64,000 bases of DNA from Plebeiibacterium marinum (lineage in GTDB: Bacteria; Bacteroidota; Bacteroidia; Bacteroidales; Marinilabiliaceae), in contig NZ_JAPDPI010000007.1 of NCBI RefSeq assembly GCF_026013615.1, positions 1 through 64,000 on the forward strand, read 5' to 3'. Within the stretch, counting starts at the first letter, position 1; each line of letters opens with the position of its first letter. Under the pieces are notes generated by a model, which saw only the letters and a program-made list of their open reading frames with translations, was not told the DNA's origin and searched no databases. Positions 8,968 through 18,402 of the stretch are shown here, piece by piece. The position numbers were made by a program, and so were the translations under genes.

Positions 8968-11943
8968 TTACTTTTTGTCCTTTTTCCTATTTCTGGCATC
9001 GATAACACCAAACGCCACCGGAGTTGCAATAAATAGTGAAGAATAAGTACCTACAACCACACCTAACATCAATGCAAATACAAATCCTTGGATCACTTCA
9101 CCTCCGAACAAGAAGATTACCAACAATACAATAAATGTAGTTAATGAGGTATTTACTGTACGGCTGATTGTTGAGTTCAATGCAGATTCAACAACTCCCA
9201 ATCTATCTCTCTTTGGATGTAATCCCAAATACTCCCTGATACGGTCAAACACTACCACTGTATCGTTGATTGAATAACCAATAACAGTTAGGATAGCTGC
9301 AATAAATGCCTGGTCAATTTCCAAACTAAATGGCACCACTTTGTACAATAAAGAGAACACTCCTAATACAACTAACACATCGTGTACCAATGCAACCAAA
9401 GCACCTAAACCATACTCCCAGTTACGGAATCGGATTAAGATATAAATAAAGATCACGATTAATGAGAATGCGATAGAATAGTATGCCTTTGTTTTAATAT
9501 CGCTAGCAATAGTTGGTCCCACTTTCTGAGAACTCATCCTATGTTCATCAACAAACTTCTTAAAATCAACATCTGCTCCCAAATGTGATTTTACGCCATT
9601 ATACAATTTCTGTTCAATGTTATTATCAACATCTTCACCAGCTTCATCAACCATATAGTTGGTTGCTATTCTTACCTGGTTATCACCACCAAACGTTTTT
9701 ACTTCAACCTGAGCCCCTGTGAATTCATCCGTTAATGACTCATGAATATCTGATGCTGAAACTGCCTCATCAAACCTTACTACGTAAGTTCTACCTCCAG
9801 AAAAGTCAATACCCAACTTAAGCCCTTGAGTAGCCAAAGATGCCAAACCAATCACAATTAATATTCCAGATATAGCATAAAATATTTTCTTCTTATCTAA
9901 GAACTTAACACTAGTATTTTTAAGGAATCCTTCAGTCAGTTTTGTTCCAAACTTCACATCTGATTTCTTTTCAAGCATTTTTTCAAAAATTAATCTTGTA
10001 ATAAAAATTGCTGAAAAGAATGAAGTGGCGATACCAATCATTAACGTGGTAGCAAAACCTTTAATTGGACCAGTACCAAATGTAAATAAGATAATACCTG
10101 TTAAGAATGTTGTAACATTGGAGTCAATAATTGCAGAGAAAGCATTTTTATATCCATCTGCAACTGCCAGCTTAACACCTTTACCTGCCGATAATTCTTC
10201 ACGGATACGTTCAAATATCAATACGTTGGCATCCACCGACATACCAATTGTTAATACAATACCGGCAATACCAGGAAGTGTTAACACTGCACCAAATGAA
10301 GCTAAAACTCCAAGAATAAAGAACATGTTTGCCAAAAGTGCAAAATCAGAAACGGCACCAGCTTTAAATCCATAATAGAAAATCATGTAAACAAGTACCA
10401 CAAGGAATGCCCACATAAATGAAGATAATCCTGAATCAACTGCTTCCTGACCTAAAGAAGGACCTACTACAGTGTCTTCTACAATTCGTGCTGGAGCTGG
10501 TAGCTTACCAGACTTAAGAATGTTGGCAAGGTCTTCCGCCTCTTTCACATCAAAGTCCCCGGTAATAGAACTGCTACCACCTTTAATTTCGTTTTGTACA
10601 GTTGGGTAGCTATATACATAACCATCCAATACAACAGCAATACTTTTACCAATATTTGTTTTTGTTAGTCGCGCCCACACATTAGCACCCTCTGCGTTCA
10701 TACGCATACTAACTTCGTATCCACCTTTATTTGTAACCGACTTGCTGGCATTTGTAATCACATCACCTTCAAGAGGCGCACGTCCATCATGTGTAGTTAC
10801 TTTAACAGCAATCAACTCATAAATTTCCTGCTTGCTCATGGTACCATCCTCAAGCTCTCTTTGAGGAAGCGGCTTTACTCCCCACATAAACCTTACGTTT
10901 TTAGGAAATAAGGCTCTTACCTGATCCAACTGAAGGTAAGCATTAACTTTTGAAGTATCCTGTACCATAGCAAAACCAACAAGAGGCCCTTTTTGACGTT
11001 GCGACGGCTGTAACACAGAAAACAAAGACTTTTGAGACTGTAGCGCCAACGAATCCACTTTGGTACTATCAGATTCAATAGCACTTAACAAATCCGATCC
11101 CTCTTCTTTTTGAGGAGCTTCAACTTCTGCTACAGTTTCTTCAGGTTTATTTAAAGCATCTTTTGCTTGTTCAATTTCTACCACTTTGCTATTGGCAGCA
11201 ATTAAACTGCTCACCAACTCACTTAATTCATAAGTTTCCCAAAACTCAAGGCTTGCTGTTCCCTGAAGCAGCTTACGAACCCTTTGAGGATCTTTGATCC
11301 CTGGAAGTTCAACAAGCACACGACCTGCTTTTTCAAGTTGCTGAATATTAGGCTGGGTTACACCAAAACGGTCGATACGTGTACGCAGAATATTAAATGC
11401 ATTATCAATGGCACTTTTAGATTCTTCCCTGATAACTTTTAGAACTTCTTCGTTTGAACTGTTGTAATCAATTTTACCCTGTAGTTCCACAGTACTAAAA
11501 ATTGCAGCCAACCTTGCTTCCGTATCTAATTCAGTAAAAGCATTATAAAACAATGTTATAAAATCCTCTGAAGAAGACATTTCTTTTTGTTCTGCAATCT
11601 GTAATGCTTCATTAAAAGTATTATCTGAATTATAGTTCGATAAAGCCTTTAAAATATCCGCAACCTTTACCTCAAGGATTAAGTTCATACCCCCTTTAAG
11701 GTCAAGACCAAAGTTGATTTCTTTTTCTTTACACTCTTTATAAGTGTATTTCCTTCCGAAAAAATTATAAACCGGCTCATTAGCAACCGAATCCAAATAA
11801 TTTATTTCAACCTGCGGATCTCCTTTTGCAAATTCTTTTGCCTTATTCTCTTCCTCTCTGGTTTGATAAGTAAATATCAATTGATATAAACTTACTAAAG
11901 CTAGCAGGATGGCAAAAACTCTGATCGCTCCTTTGTTTTGCAT
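8968..11943 (-). CDS. secDF: protein translocase subunit SecDF (fused SecD and SecF)
   Basis: This is a 991-residue fusion of the two proton-driven RND-type subunits that pull preproteins out of the SecYEG channel. The SecD half starts with a membrane helix and FGLDLKGGMNL (about 78-88), then a large periplasmic region and TM helices with GIVLTIGMSVDANVLIFERI (core SVDANVLIFERI). The SecF half begins near residue 680 and contains LGIDFSGGRTYVVRF and SINDTVVVFDRIRE. Bacteroidota commonly carry this fusion. The SecD periplasmic part has an acidic insertion (about 270-300). A TATATTTG element lies about 58 bp upstream and a strong terminator follows the stop. It neighbours tatA, so both general export systems are together. 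Confidence 0.95.
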   Translation of the reverse strand: MQNKGAIRVFAILLALVSLYQLIFTYQTREEENKAKEFAKGDPQVEINYLDSVANEPVYNFFGRKYTYKECKEKEINFGLDLKGGMNLILEVKVADILKALSNYNSDNTFNEALQIAEQKEMSSSEDFITLFYNAFTELDTEARLAAIFSTVELQGKIDYNSSNEEVLKVIREESKSAIDNAFNILRTRIDRFGVTQPNIQQLEKAGRVLVELPGIKDPQRVRKLLQGTASLEFWETYELSELVSSLIAANSKVVEIEQAKDALNKPEETVAEVEAPQKEEGSDLLSAIESDSTKVDSLALQSQKSLFSVLQPSQRQKGPLVGFAMVQDTSKVNAYLQLDQVRALFPKNVRFMWGVKPLPQRELEDGTMSKQEIYELIAVKVTTHDGRAPLEGDVITNASKSVTNKGGYEVSMRMNAEGANVWARLTKTNIGKSIAVVLDGYVYSYPTVQNEIKGGSSSITGDFDVKEAEDLANILKSGKLPAPARIVEDTVVGPSLGQEAVDSGLSSFMWAFLVVLVYMIFYYGFKAGAVSDFALLANMFFILGVLASFGAVLTLPGIAGIVLTIGMSVDANVLIFERIREELSAGKGVKLAVADGYKNAFSAIIDSNVTTFLTGIILFTFGTGPIKGFATTLMIGIATSFFSAIFITRLIFEKMLEKKSDVKFGTKLTEGFLKNTSVKFLDKKKIFYAISGILIVIGLASLATQGLKLGIDFSGGRTYVVRFDEAVSASDIHESLTDEFTGAQVEVKTFGGDNQVRIATNYMVDEAGEDVDNNIEQKLYNGVKSHLGADVDFKKFVDEHRMSSQKVGPTIASDIKTKAYYSIAFSLIVIFIYILIRFRNWEYGLGALVALVHDVLVVLGVFSLLYKVVPFSLEIDQAFIAAILTVIGYSINDTVVVFDRIREYLGLHPKRDRLGVVESALNSTISRTVNTSLTTFIVLLVIFLFGGEVIQGFVFALMLGVVVGTYSSLFIATPVAFGVIDARNRKKDKK

Positions 11944-12000
11944 CTGTAAATATGATTTTTAATTAGTCAATTAAATTTGATTCGTTTTTCTCGAATTGCG

Positions 12001-12008
12001 CAAATATA
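12001..12008 (-). promoter_or_regulatory. -7 element upstream of secDF
   Basis: TATATTTG on the minus strand matches TAnnTTTG and lies 58 bp upstream of the secDF ATG, in a gap with no other gene. No convincing -33 TTTG is seen at the expected distance. Confidence 0.4.
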
Positions 12009-12124
12009 TTGTTTTTTTTTAGAATACCATTGAAGTTCGGTATCCAATTTCAAAATGCTCTTGGGCTAATTCGCAAATAGAATATTAATTTGAAACAAAT
12101 GAAGTAAAACAAAATAACAATTGC

Positions 12125-14566
12125 CTACGAGCTTTTAGAGAAAGGAGAAACCTTAATGGTTCGGGATGAATGAATTAGAACAAACAAAAAGGACAAGCCA
12201 AAAATCGCAACAGCCACCGCAAACATAACAAAAACCGGTATCCTACTGTAATATGCAAATCCTTCAAGCCACAATTGCAATACCACAAACGACAAAGGAA
12301 TTGACACAATCACTCCTGTAATTAAAAACTGCCCAACTTCAACAAATAGTTCATTGAATACCTGAACATTAGAGGCTCCCAATATTTTTTTAATTTCAAA
12401 ATCCGACATTTTCAACTCTGTTACATATGCTGCAAAAGCCCTGATACCCAGCCATGCAACGAAGAGTGACAATATTGCAAACAGAACAATCATCTTTAGC
12501 ACGGTTTGTTCCTCTACCAGATTGCTCTTCAACAACTCATCCATCATCACATATTCAAACGGTTCATTATCCGTATTCGCCTTCCACAACTGTTTTATCT
12601 CGCCAACTAACTGTTCTGCAGAAGCATCATCCGAAATTTTAATCAACAAATTATCATAAAAACTCCCTTTGGGCAAATCCAAAAGCAACAAAGGCCTCAC
12701 CGGCAACTGAACAGGTTCAAAATGAAAATCTTTGGAAACGCCCACTATTGAAAAACCATAATCCTGACTGGAGGCATCCATATAATTGATTTTTTTACCC
12801 AGGGGCTTCGACATACCAAGTGCTTCTTTAGCTTTGAGGTTAACAACTATATCGTGCGACATTTTTTGATCAGTCCTCCCCCACATCGTTCCTGCAACAA
12901 AATTTACCTGCAGAGTTTTAAAAAAATCTTTATCTACATAATTATAGGGAAGTAAAACCATCCTTTCACCCTCTTTGTCAACAAATTTAAATGATTGCAG
13001 CGGGGCTTCTTTACCAATCATGTGTTTACAGGCAGACACACTCACCACCCCGGGAATACTTTTTAATTTAGCCTTTACCTCTGAAAATTTTTTGCCCAGT
13101 GCATGCCCTCTTTCTACAACCAATATATTTTTACTTACAAAACCCATATCCTTATGATTCAGGTATTGATATTGCCAAAACATTCCAAGTGAAAAGATGA
13201 CCAGAAAAGTAGCCACTAAAATCTGACAACCTGCCAACACCCCCCTCATCATCATACTTTTTTTCCCAAGAGCGGCACCTCTTTTAAAAATCACATCTTC
13301 ATTATATCCCGAGAAAGAAATGGCTGGATACAACCCGGAAACCACACCTACTAAAAATGTTAACAGTGTAACATAAATCAAGTCTACACTACTCCCCTGC
13401 CTGTCAATCTTAAGATTTAAATCGAACAGCATATTAAAGCCAGGCAAAAGCAGCTCTACCAGCACCAATCCAATAAACAAAGCAATAAAACTATAGGTTA
13501 CCGCTTCAACAACAAATTGAACAAAAAGCGCATTTCTTGTCCCTCCCATCAATTTCCTAACCCCTATCTCCCGAAGTCTTTGAGAAGCTCTGGCAGTAGT
13601 AAGGTTAATAAAATTAAGACAGGTAATAACCAATACAAAAAATGCTACGGACAAAAAAAGCACAACATAGATATATCGCGACCCTGGCTCTAACTCATTT
13701 TCCAGCTTAGAATACAAGTGAATATCCTTTATTGCCTGCAACCTGAAGCCCATTGACTTTAAGCCTCCACCAACACCTGAATCAACACCCTCAAAACGTT
13801 CTATTTGAGTTTCAATTATCAACCTTAACTCATCATTCAAACGCTTTTCCAAACCAACAGTATCCTGCGCTACAATATAGGTATACCTCCCAATTGAAAG
13901 CCAGTTATTCATAGCCTCCTCAACATCTTCCGGATTCTTCCATTGATACAACTTTCTGATAGCATTATCTGAGGCAATAAAATCACAATGAAAATGTGAA
14001 TTACCCTTAAAATCCTCACACACTGCCTTTACACTGAATTCCAACCCATTATCTAACAACAATCGTTTCCCTAAGGGGTCATCATCACCAAAATATCGTT
14101 TTGCTGTACTTTGGGTAACAACTATATCTTCAGCAGAAAGGAGCAAATTACGCTCCTCTCCCTTTATTATCTCAATATCAAAAACCGAAAAAAACGAAGC
14201 TCCTGCATAGTAAAAATTGTCCTCATTAAACTTCTTATCACCATAACTAACCAGTTTATTTATACCCCTGACAATTTTTAAACTTTTATCTACCTGAATA
14301 AAATTGTTTTTAAGATATGCAGATAATGGGACAGGTGACATAGCACTATTAAAATAATCATCTCCAATATAACCTTCCGTCACCACCCTATAAATATCAT
14401 TATAATCAGAGAAATGCCTGTCGTAATTCAATTCCGTTCTAACATACAGCAATACTATAATACTGATTGTAATCCCCACTGACAACCCCACAACATTTAT
14501 TATTGCATCAGTACGAAACCTAAACAACGAACGAATCGCAACCTGTATATCTCTTACCAGCTTCAT
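12125..14566 (-). CDS. FtsX/MacB-type ABC transporter permease
   Basis: This is an 813-residue permease with the duplicated layout common in Bacteroidota. There is an N-terminal helix (AIINVVGLSVGITISIIVLLY, residues 20-40), a periplasmic MacB core domain, three helices with TTARASQRLREIGVRKLMGG (core REIGVRKLMG), a further helix, a second periplasmic domain, and a C-terminal helix trio with EIKKILGA. The REIGVRKLMG and FEIKKILGAS loops are the FtsX coupling motifs. The type drives mechanotransmission or export across the envelope rather than classical import. It starts 2 bases after the ATPase gene and diverges from a sigma-54 regulator/kinase pair. Substrate unknown. Confidence 0.85.
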   Translation of the reverse strand: MKLVRDIQVAIRSLFRFRTDAIINVVGLSVGITISIIVLLYVRTELNYDRHFSDYNDIYRVVTEGYIGDDYFNSAMSPVPLSAYLKNNFIQVDKSLKIVRGINKLVSYGDKKFNEDNFYYAGASFFSVFDIEIIKGEERNLLLSAEDIVVTQSTAKRYFGDDDPLGKRLLLDNGLEFSVKAVCEDFKGNSHFHCDFIASDNAIRKLYQWKNPEDVEEAMNNWLSIGRYTYIVAQDTVGLEKRLNDELRLIIETQIERFEGVDSGVGGGLKSMGFRLQAIKDIHLYSKLENELEPGSRYIYVVLFLSVAFFVLVITCLNFINLTTARASQRLREIGVRKLMGGTRNALFVQFVVEAVTYSFIALFIGLVLVELLLPGFNMLFDLNLKIDRQGSSVDLIYVTLLTFLVGVVSGLYPAISFSGYNEDVIFKRGAALGKKSMMMRGVLAGCQILVATFLVIFSLGMFWQYQYLNHKDMGFVSKNILVVERGHALGKKFSEVKAKLKSIPGVVSVSACKHMIGKEAPLQSFKFVDKEGERMVLLPYNYVDKDFFKTLQVNFVAGTMWGRTDQKMSHDIVVNLKAKEALGMSKPLGKKINYMDASSQDYGFSIVGVSKDFHFEPVQLPVRPLLLLDLPKGSFYDNLLIKISDDASAEQLVGEIKQLWKANTDNEPFEYVMMDELLKSNLVEEQTVLKMIVLFAILSLFVAWLGIRAFAAYVTELKMSDFEIKKILGASNVQVFNELFVEVGQFLITGVIVSIPLSFVVLQLWLEGFAYYSRIPVFVMFAVAVAIFGLSFLFVLIHSSRTIKVSPFSKSS

Positions 14567-14568
14567 TT

Positions 14569-15246
14569 CTATTTCAATAAATTCTCCCTTACCAAATGAC
14601 CATCAATAAGCTGAACGACCTTTTGCCCCCTTCCGGCAACTTTTCCTGAATGAGTAAACCCCAGGACAGTAATGCCTGACTCATTTACCACACTCAGCAT
14701 GTCCAAAATCTCATCTCCTTCCGTTGTACTTAAATTTCCTGTAGGCTCATCTGCTATTAGCACAGAAGGCTCTACTACTATGGCACGAGCAATAGCAACC
14801 TTTTGTTTTTGCACTGCTGTCAGATCCTTAGGAAATTGCTTTTTTCGGTGGAGCATATTAAAATCTTCCAATACTTTTAACACCCTTGTCTTTCTTTCTG
14901 CCTTCTTCATTTTCAGATAAACCAAAGGCAGTTCTATATTTTCATAAACAGTAAGTTCCTCAATTAACCTTGATTCACTAAACAGATACCCAATCTTCCC
15001 TCTTCTAAATAATAGACGATCCCGCTCTGACAACTCTGTAACAGATGCATCCATAAAAATCAAATCACCGGAACTAGGATATTCTAACAAGCCTATAATA
15101 TTTGCCAAACAAGTCTTCCCACTTCCTGATGGACCATAAAACATTACAAAATCCCCGGGATTAACATTTATATTAATATTGCTCAAAGCCACACGAACAA
15201 GCTCCCCATTTCTGTATTCTTTAGATATGTCTTTTACCTGAAGCAT
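14569..15246 (-). CDS. ABC transporter ATP-binding protein with degenerate motifs
   Basis: This is a 225-residue MacB/LolD-type ATPase paired with the permease 2 bases downstream. Walker A GPSGSGKT (38-45), Walker B VLIADEP (162-168) and the H-loop His (FTHS, 199) are intact. The signature that should read LSGGQ is LTAVQ (142-146), the Q-loop glutamine is Ser (GYLFS, 86-90), and the D-loop aspartate is Ser (NLS, 171-173). ATP binding looks possible, but the composite hydrolysis sites look impaired. The surrounding KQKVAIARA matches the family, so a sequencing error is unlikely. The start ATG at 15246 is well placed. Confidence 0.85.
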   Translation of the reverse strand: MLQVKDISKEYRNGELVRVALSNININVNPGDFVMFYGPSGSGKTCLANIIGLLEYPSSGDLIFMDASVTELSERDRLLFRRGKIGYLFSESRLIEELTVYENIELPLVYLKMKKAERKTRVLKVLEDFNMLHRKKQFPKDLTAVQKQKVAIARAIVVEPSVLIADEPTGNLSTTEGDEILDMLSVVNESGITVLGFTHSGKVAGRGQKVVQLIDGHLVRENLLK

Positions 15247-15307
15247 AGTAATTCTTTTCTATCTTTAATTAAACAGGCCTTCATGTATGATGATACCAGC
15301 TCAAAAG

Positions 15308-15344
15308 TGTACGGTTTCGCATCATTCATGTACGCATTCGCACA
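15308..15344. promoter_or_regulatory. paired dyad sites upstream of the ABC genes
   Basis: TGTACGGTTTCGCATC (15308-15323) and TGTACGCATTCGCACA (15329-15344) repeat with a 21-bp period, two helical turns. The second fits TGTnCG-N4-CGnACA fully and the first fits its left half plus CGnA. They lie 62-98 bp upstream of the ATPase start, where enhancer sites for the divergent NtrC-type regulator would be expected. The assignment to that regulator is an inference. Confidence 0.5.
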
Positions 15345-15596
15345 CTCAAATAACGCACCTAAAACCGAAATATTAACCATTGCATAACAATCCAACAACA
15401 ACAACCCTCTTCCTCAAAACGCATACAAACCTAATTCACTGCTACTTACAAAATCACCCCAATAAATATTCTTTAAAATACATGAATCTTTCCTTACTTT
15501 ACACATCATTTATTATGCCAGCAGCATTAATGCCTTATTATCAAACACATTACACCTTCGGCATTTTTTTTGATTCATCCGGGCAATAGAAAAAAC

Positions 15597-15612
15597 TGTT
15601 CGCTTATGAACA
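15597..15612. promoter_or_regulatory. third dyad site, upstream of the sigma-54 regulator
   Basis: TGTTCGCTTATGAACA is a near-perfect inverted repeat (TGTTC/GAACA) and matches the two sites at 15308-15344 except for one base. It lies 66 bp upstream of the regulator ATG, consistent with autoregulation (inference). Confidence 0.45.
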
Positions 15613-15677
15613 TTTATCAGTAAAAAATAACACTGAATGTATTATATTTATAAAAACAACTTAAACTCTTTAATCTG

Positions 15678-17051
15678 ATGCAGAACAAAAGTGGAAAAAT
15701 ATTAGCCGTAGATGATAACGAAGACATATTATTTGCTCTTAAATTACTCTTAAAACCTCATGTTGAACTAATAAAAACAACAAATAATCCCTCTAACATT
15801 TCGTCAATACTGAAAGAGGAGGAATTTGATGTAATTTTATTGGATATGAACTTTTCCAAAGATGCCATCAGCGGGCAAGAAGGTTTCCAGTATCTGGAGG
15901 AAATTTTACAAATTGATCCTTCAGCCGTTGTTTTGTTTATTACCGCATATGGAGACGTTGAAAAATCAGTAAAGGCCATTAAGGCGGGCGCCACAGACTT
16001 CATCTTAAAACCCTGGCAAAACGAAAAGATCCTTGCCACCATTTCTTCTGCTGTAAAACTAAGAAAATCAAAAAACGAAATTCACGAGCTAAAGGAAAAA
16101 CAGCAAGAATTCAACACAATACTCGATCAGCCATTCGCTGATTTCATTGGAGTTTCCCCTGGAATGCAAAGAGTATTTACAACCATACAGAAGGTTGCAA
16201 AAACAGATGCCAACGTTCTTATCCTGGGAGAAAACGGAACAGGTAAGGAATTGGTTGCCCGTGCCCTGCACAGAAACTCATTACGACACAACGAAGGTTT
16301 TGTAAGTGTTGACCTGGGCGCTTTAAGCGAAACACTGTTTGAAAGCGAACTATTTGGGCATGTAAAAGGCGCATTTACCGATGCAAAAACAGACCGCCCG
16401 GGCAGATTTGAACTAGCCAACAAAGGGACTATATTTTTAGACGAGATAGGAAACCTGTCGCTTCCCTTCCAGGCCAAACTATTAACTGTACTGGAAAGAA
16501 GGGAAGTTACCCGCGTGGGAGCCAACAAACCCAAATCCATCGATATCAGGCTCATCAGCGCAACCAATATGCCACTTAGAGAAATGGCAGAAAAAGATGA
16601 ATTCAGAATGGATTTGCTATACCGCCTAAATACTGTAGAAATTGAGCTCCCCCCACTAAGGGAAAGGCCGGAAGACATCCCAGTATTAGCAGATCACTTC
16701 TTAAAAATATTTTCAAAAAAATACAAGAAACCTGCAAAACTATCCAAAAGTGCTTTAAACAAATTATCTCACTATGCATGGCCCGGCAATGTGAGGGAAT
16801 TTCAACACGTTTTGGAAAGAGCAGTAATCCTGAGTGACACCCCTACCCTTTCGCACGATGACCTTCAGCTCTCTCCGCAACAAACAGGCTCTGATGGCAT
16901 TGAATTAGACACATACAACTTAGAGGAAGTTGAAAAAACAATTATTGAGAAAGTACTAAGGATGAACCGTGGTAATATTTCAAAGGCTTCAAACGACCTG
17001 GGACTGACTCGCACATCCCTATACAGAAGAATGGAAAAATATGGTTTATAA
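15678..17051 (+). CDS. sigma-54-dependent response regulator (NtrC family)
   Basis: This is a 457-residue regulator. The receiver domain has the acidic pair DD (12-13), phosphoacceptor D56 in ILLDMNF and K111 in LKPW. The AAA+ domain has Walker A GENGTGKE (184-191), the sigma-54 contact loop GAFTDA (231-236, a variant of GAFTGA) and Walker B TIFLDEIGN (about 251-259). A C-terminal Fis-type helix-turn-helix is seen in NRGNISKASNDLGLTRTSLYRRM (core SKASNDLGLTRTSLYRR). It should remodel sigma-54 polymerase when phosphorylated by the kinase whose start overlaps its last 11 bases. The divergent ABC operon is the likely target (inference). Confidence 0.92.
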   Translation: MQNKSGKILAVDDNEDILFALKLLLKPHVELIKTTNNPSNISSILKEEEFDVILLDMNFSKDAISGQEGFQYLEEILQIDPSAVVLFITAYGDVEKSVKAIKAGATDFILKPWQNEKILATISSAVKLRKSKNEIHELKEKQQEFNTILDQPFADFIGVSPGMQRVFTTIQKVAKTDANVLILGENGTGKELVARALHRNSLRHNEGFVSVDLGALSETLFESELFGHVKGAFTDAKTDRPGRFELANKGTIFLDEIGNLSLPFQAKLLTVLERREVTRVGANKPKSIDIRLISATNMPLREMAEKDEFRMDLLYRLNTVEIELPPLRERPEDIPVLADHFLKIFSKKYKKPAKLSKSALNKLSHYAWPGNVREFQHVLERAVILSDTPTLSHDDLQLSPQQTGSDGIELDTYNLEEVEKTIIEKVLRMNRGNISKASNDLGLTRTSLYRRMEKYGL

Positions 17052-18402
17052 AAATTTCAGAATCAACTTTATATTCAGAACGGCACTGTTAACAGGGACC
17101 ATATTCTTATTTTTCTACCTGTTTTACAACACCAGTTTAACCATGACCCTTTTTTTAGTTGGAGGAGCCATTGGGATACAGATATTTGCGTTTTTTCATT
17201 ACATAGACAGGACAAACAGAATTTTAAATAACTTTTTAGAATCCATCAGATACTCTGATTTTACAAGAACCTTTCAGGTAGAAGGAGAGGGATCATCCTT
17301 TGAAAAACTCAAAAACTCATTCAACGAAGTAATTAAAGATTTTCAGGAGGTAAGAGCCGAAAAGGAAGAAAACTTTTATTATCTGCAAACAGTTATACAA
17401 CACATTGGTATTTCATTAATTGCCTTTCAAAAAGATGGCCAGGTTGAATTGATAAACAATGCCACAAAAAAACTGTTTCAAGTAAGAAACCTGCGCAATA
17501 TAGATTCTCTTCGCAGCTTTAGTCCCGAATTGGTTGAAAACCTGTTTAAGATTAAGCATGGAGAAAACACTTTGATCAAAGTGCAGGAAAAGGACAACCT
17601 TCTCCAGTTAATCATATACGCAACCGAATTTACCATCCACAACCGGAAGATAACGCTGGTCTCCATTAAAAACATACAACAGGAGCTGGAAGAAAAAGAG
17701 ATGGAATCATGGCAAAAACTCATAAGAGTACTAACCCATGAAATCATGAACTCCATAACCCCAATCTCATCTCTTTCCTCCACTGTTGCTATGATCATAA
17801 AAGACTTATGCGAAAACCTAAAAGAAACAGGTGCCAACAGTGACGATATTGAATCCTTAGAGGAAGTAGAAAGCGCATTAAAGACCATTCATAAAAGGAC
17901 GGATGGGTTGCTCCACTTTGTAAACACCTATCGCAACCTGACCAAGATCCCTAAACCCAGTTTTTCCATATTTAAAATCAGCCACCTTTTTGAGAATATA
18001 AAGAATCTGTTCGAAGAAGAACTTAAAGCTAAGAATATTACCTGCACTATCAACATCGAACCCAAAACATTAGAGCTTTCAGCAGATGAACACCTTATCG
18101 AACAAGTTATTATCAATTTAATTAAGAATGCGATTCATGCAACGGAAAACAGAGAACAGGCCCATATTCAACTATTATCAAACCTAAACAGCCGGGGAAA
18201 AACAATTATCCAGGTTGTAGATAATGGACCAGGTATCTTACCGGACGTATTGGAAAGGATCTTTATTCCGTTTTTTACAACAAAACCTCAAGGTTCCGGA
18301 ATCGGATTAAGTCTTTCCCGTCAGATTTTGCGATTACACGGTGGCACAATAAATGCCTATTCAGAACCTGATAAAGAAACCAAGTTTACTCTTACTTTTT
18401 AA
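17041..18402 (+). CDS. sensor histidine kinase partner of the sigma-54 regulator
   Basis: This is a 453-residue kinase. Two N-terminal helices (about 9-29 and 33-52) are followed by a HAMP-like linker, a PAS-like region (about 110-210), an H-box with H233 in VLTHEIMNSITP, and an HATPase domain with N-box NLIKNAIHA, G1 DNGPGI and G2 GSGIGLSLS. The short loop between the helices leaves almost no periplasmic sensor, so it may sense the membrane or an inner signal. The EIMNSITP H-box is typical of kinases that pair with NtrC-type regulators. Its start overlaps the regulator gene; its 3' end overlaps convergent rex by 11 bases. Confidence 0.92.
   Translation: MVYKNFRINFIFRTALLTGTIFLFFYLFYNTSLTMTLFLVGGAIGIQIFAFFHYIDRTNRILNNFLESIRYSDFTRTFQVEGEGSSFEKLKNSFNEVIKDFQEVRAEKEENFYYLQTVIQHIGISLIAFQKDGQVELINNATKKLFQVRNLRNIDSLRSFSPELVENLFKIKHGENTLIKVQEKDNLLQLIIYATEFTIHNRKITLVSIKNIQQELEEKEMESWQKLIRVLTHEIMNSITPISSLSSTVAMIIKDLCENLKETGANSDDIESLEEVESALKTIHKRTDGLLHFVNTYRNLTKIPKPSFSIFKISHLFENIKNLFEEELKAKNITCTINIEPKTLELSADEHLIEQVIINLIKNAIHATENREQAHIQLLSNLNSRGKTIIQVVDNGPGILPDVLERIFIPFFTTKPQGSGIGLSLSRQILRLHGGTINAYSEPDKETKFTLTF

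Larger units (their letters stand above)
15247..15677. other. divergent control region, no gene
   Basis: This 431-bp gap separates the minus-strand ABC genes from the plus-strand sigma-54 regulator. It is AT-rich and holds three dyads of the form TGTnCG-N4-CGnACA (listed separately). I see no convincing -24/-12 promoter: the best candidate, TCGGCAT..TTGAT at 15558-15574, has GA where the invariant GC should be. A 69-codon frame at 15380-15589 has no coding character. Confidence 0.6.

Noticed and set aside
15558-15574. Possible sigma-54 promoter before the response regulator
   Set aside because: The GG-N10-GC rule fails: GA is found where the invariant GC of the -12 element should be, and it lies upstream of the dyad at 15597.
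15380-15589. 69-codon plus-strand frame in the divergent control region
   Set aside because: No ribosome-binding site or promoter box, Thr/Leu/Tyr-rich product typical of AT-rich non-coding DNA.
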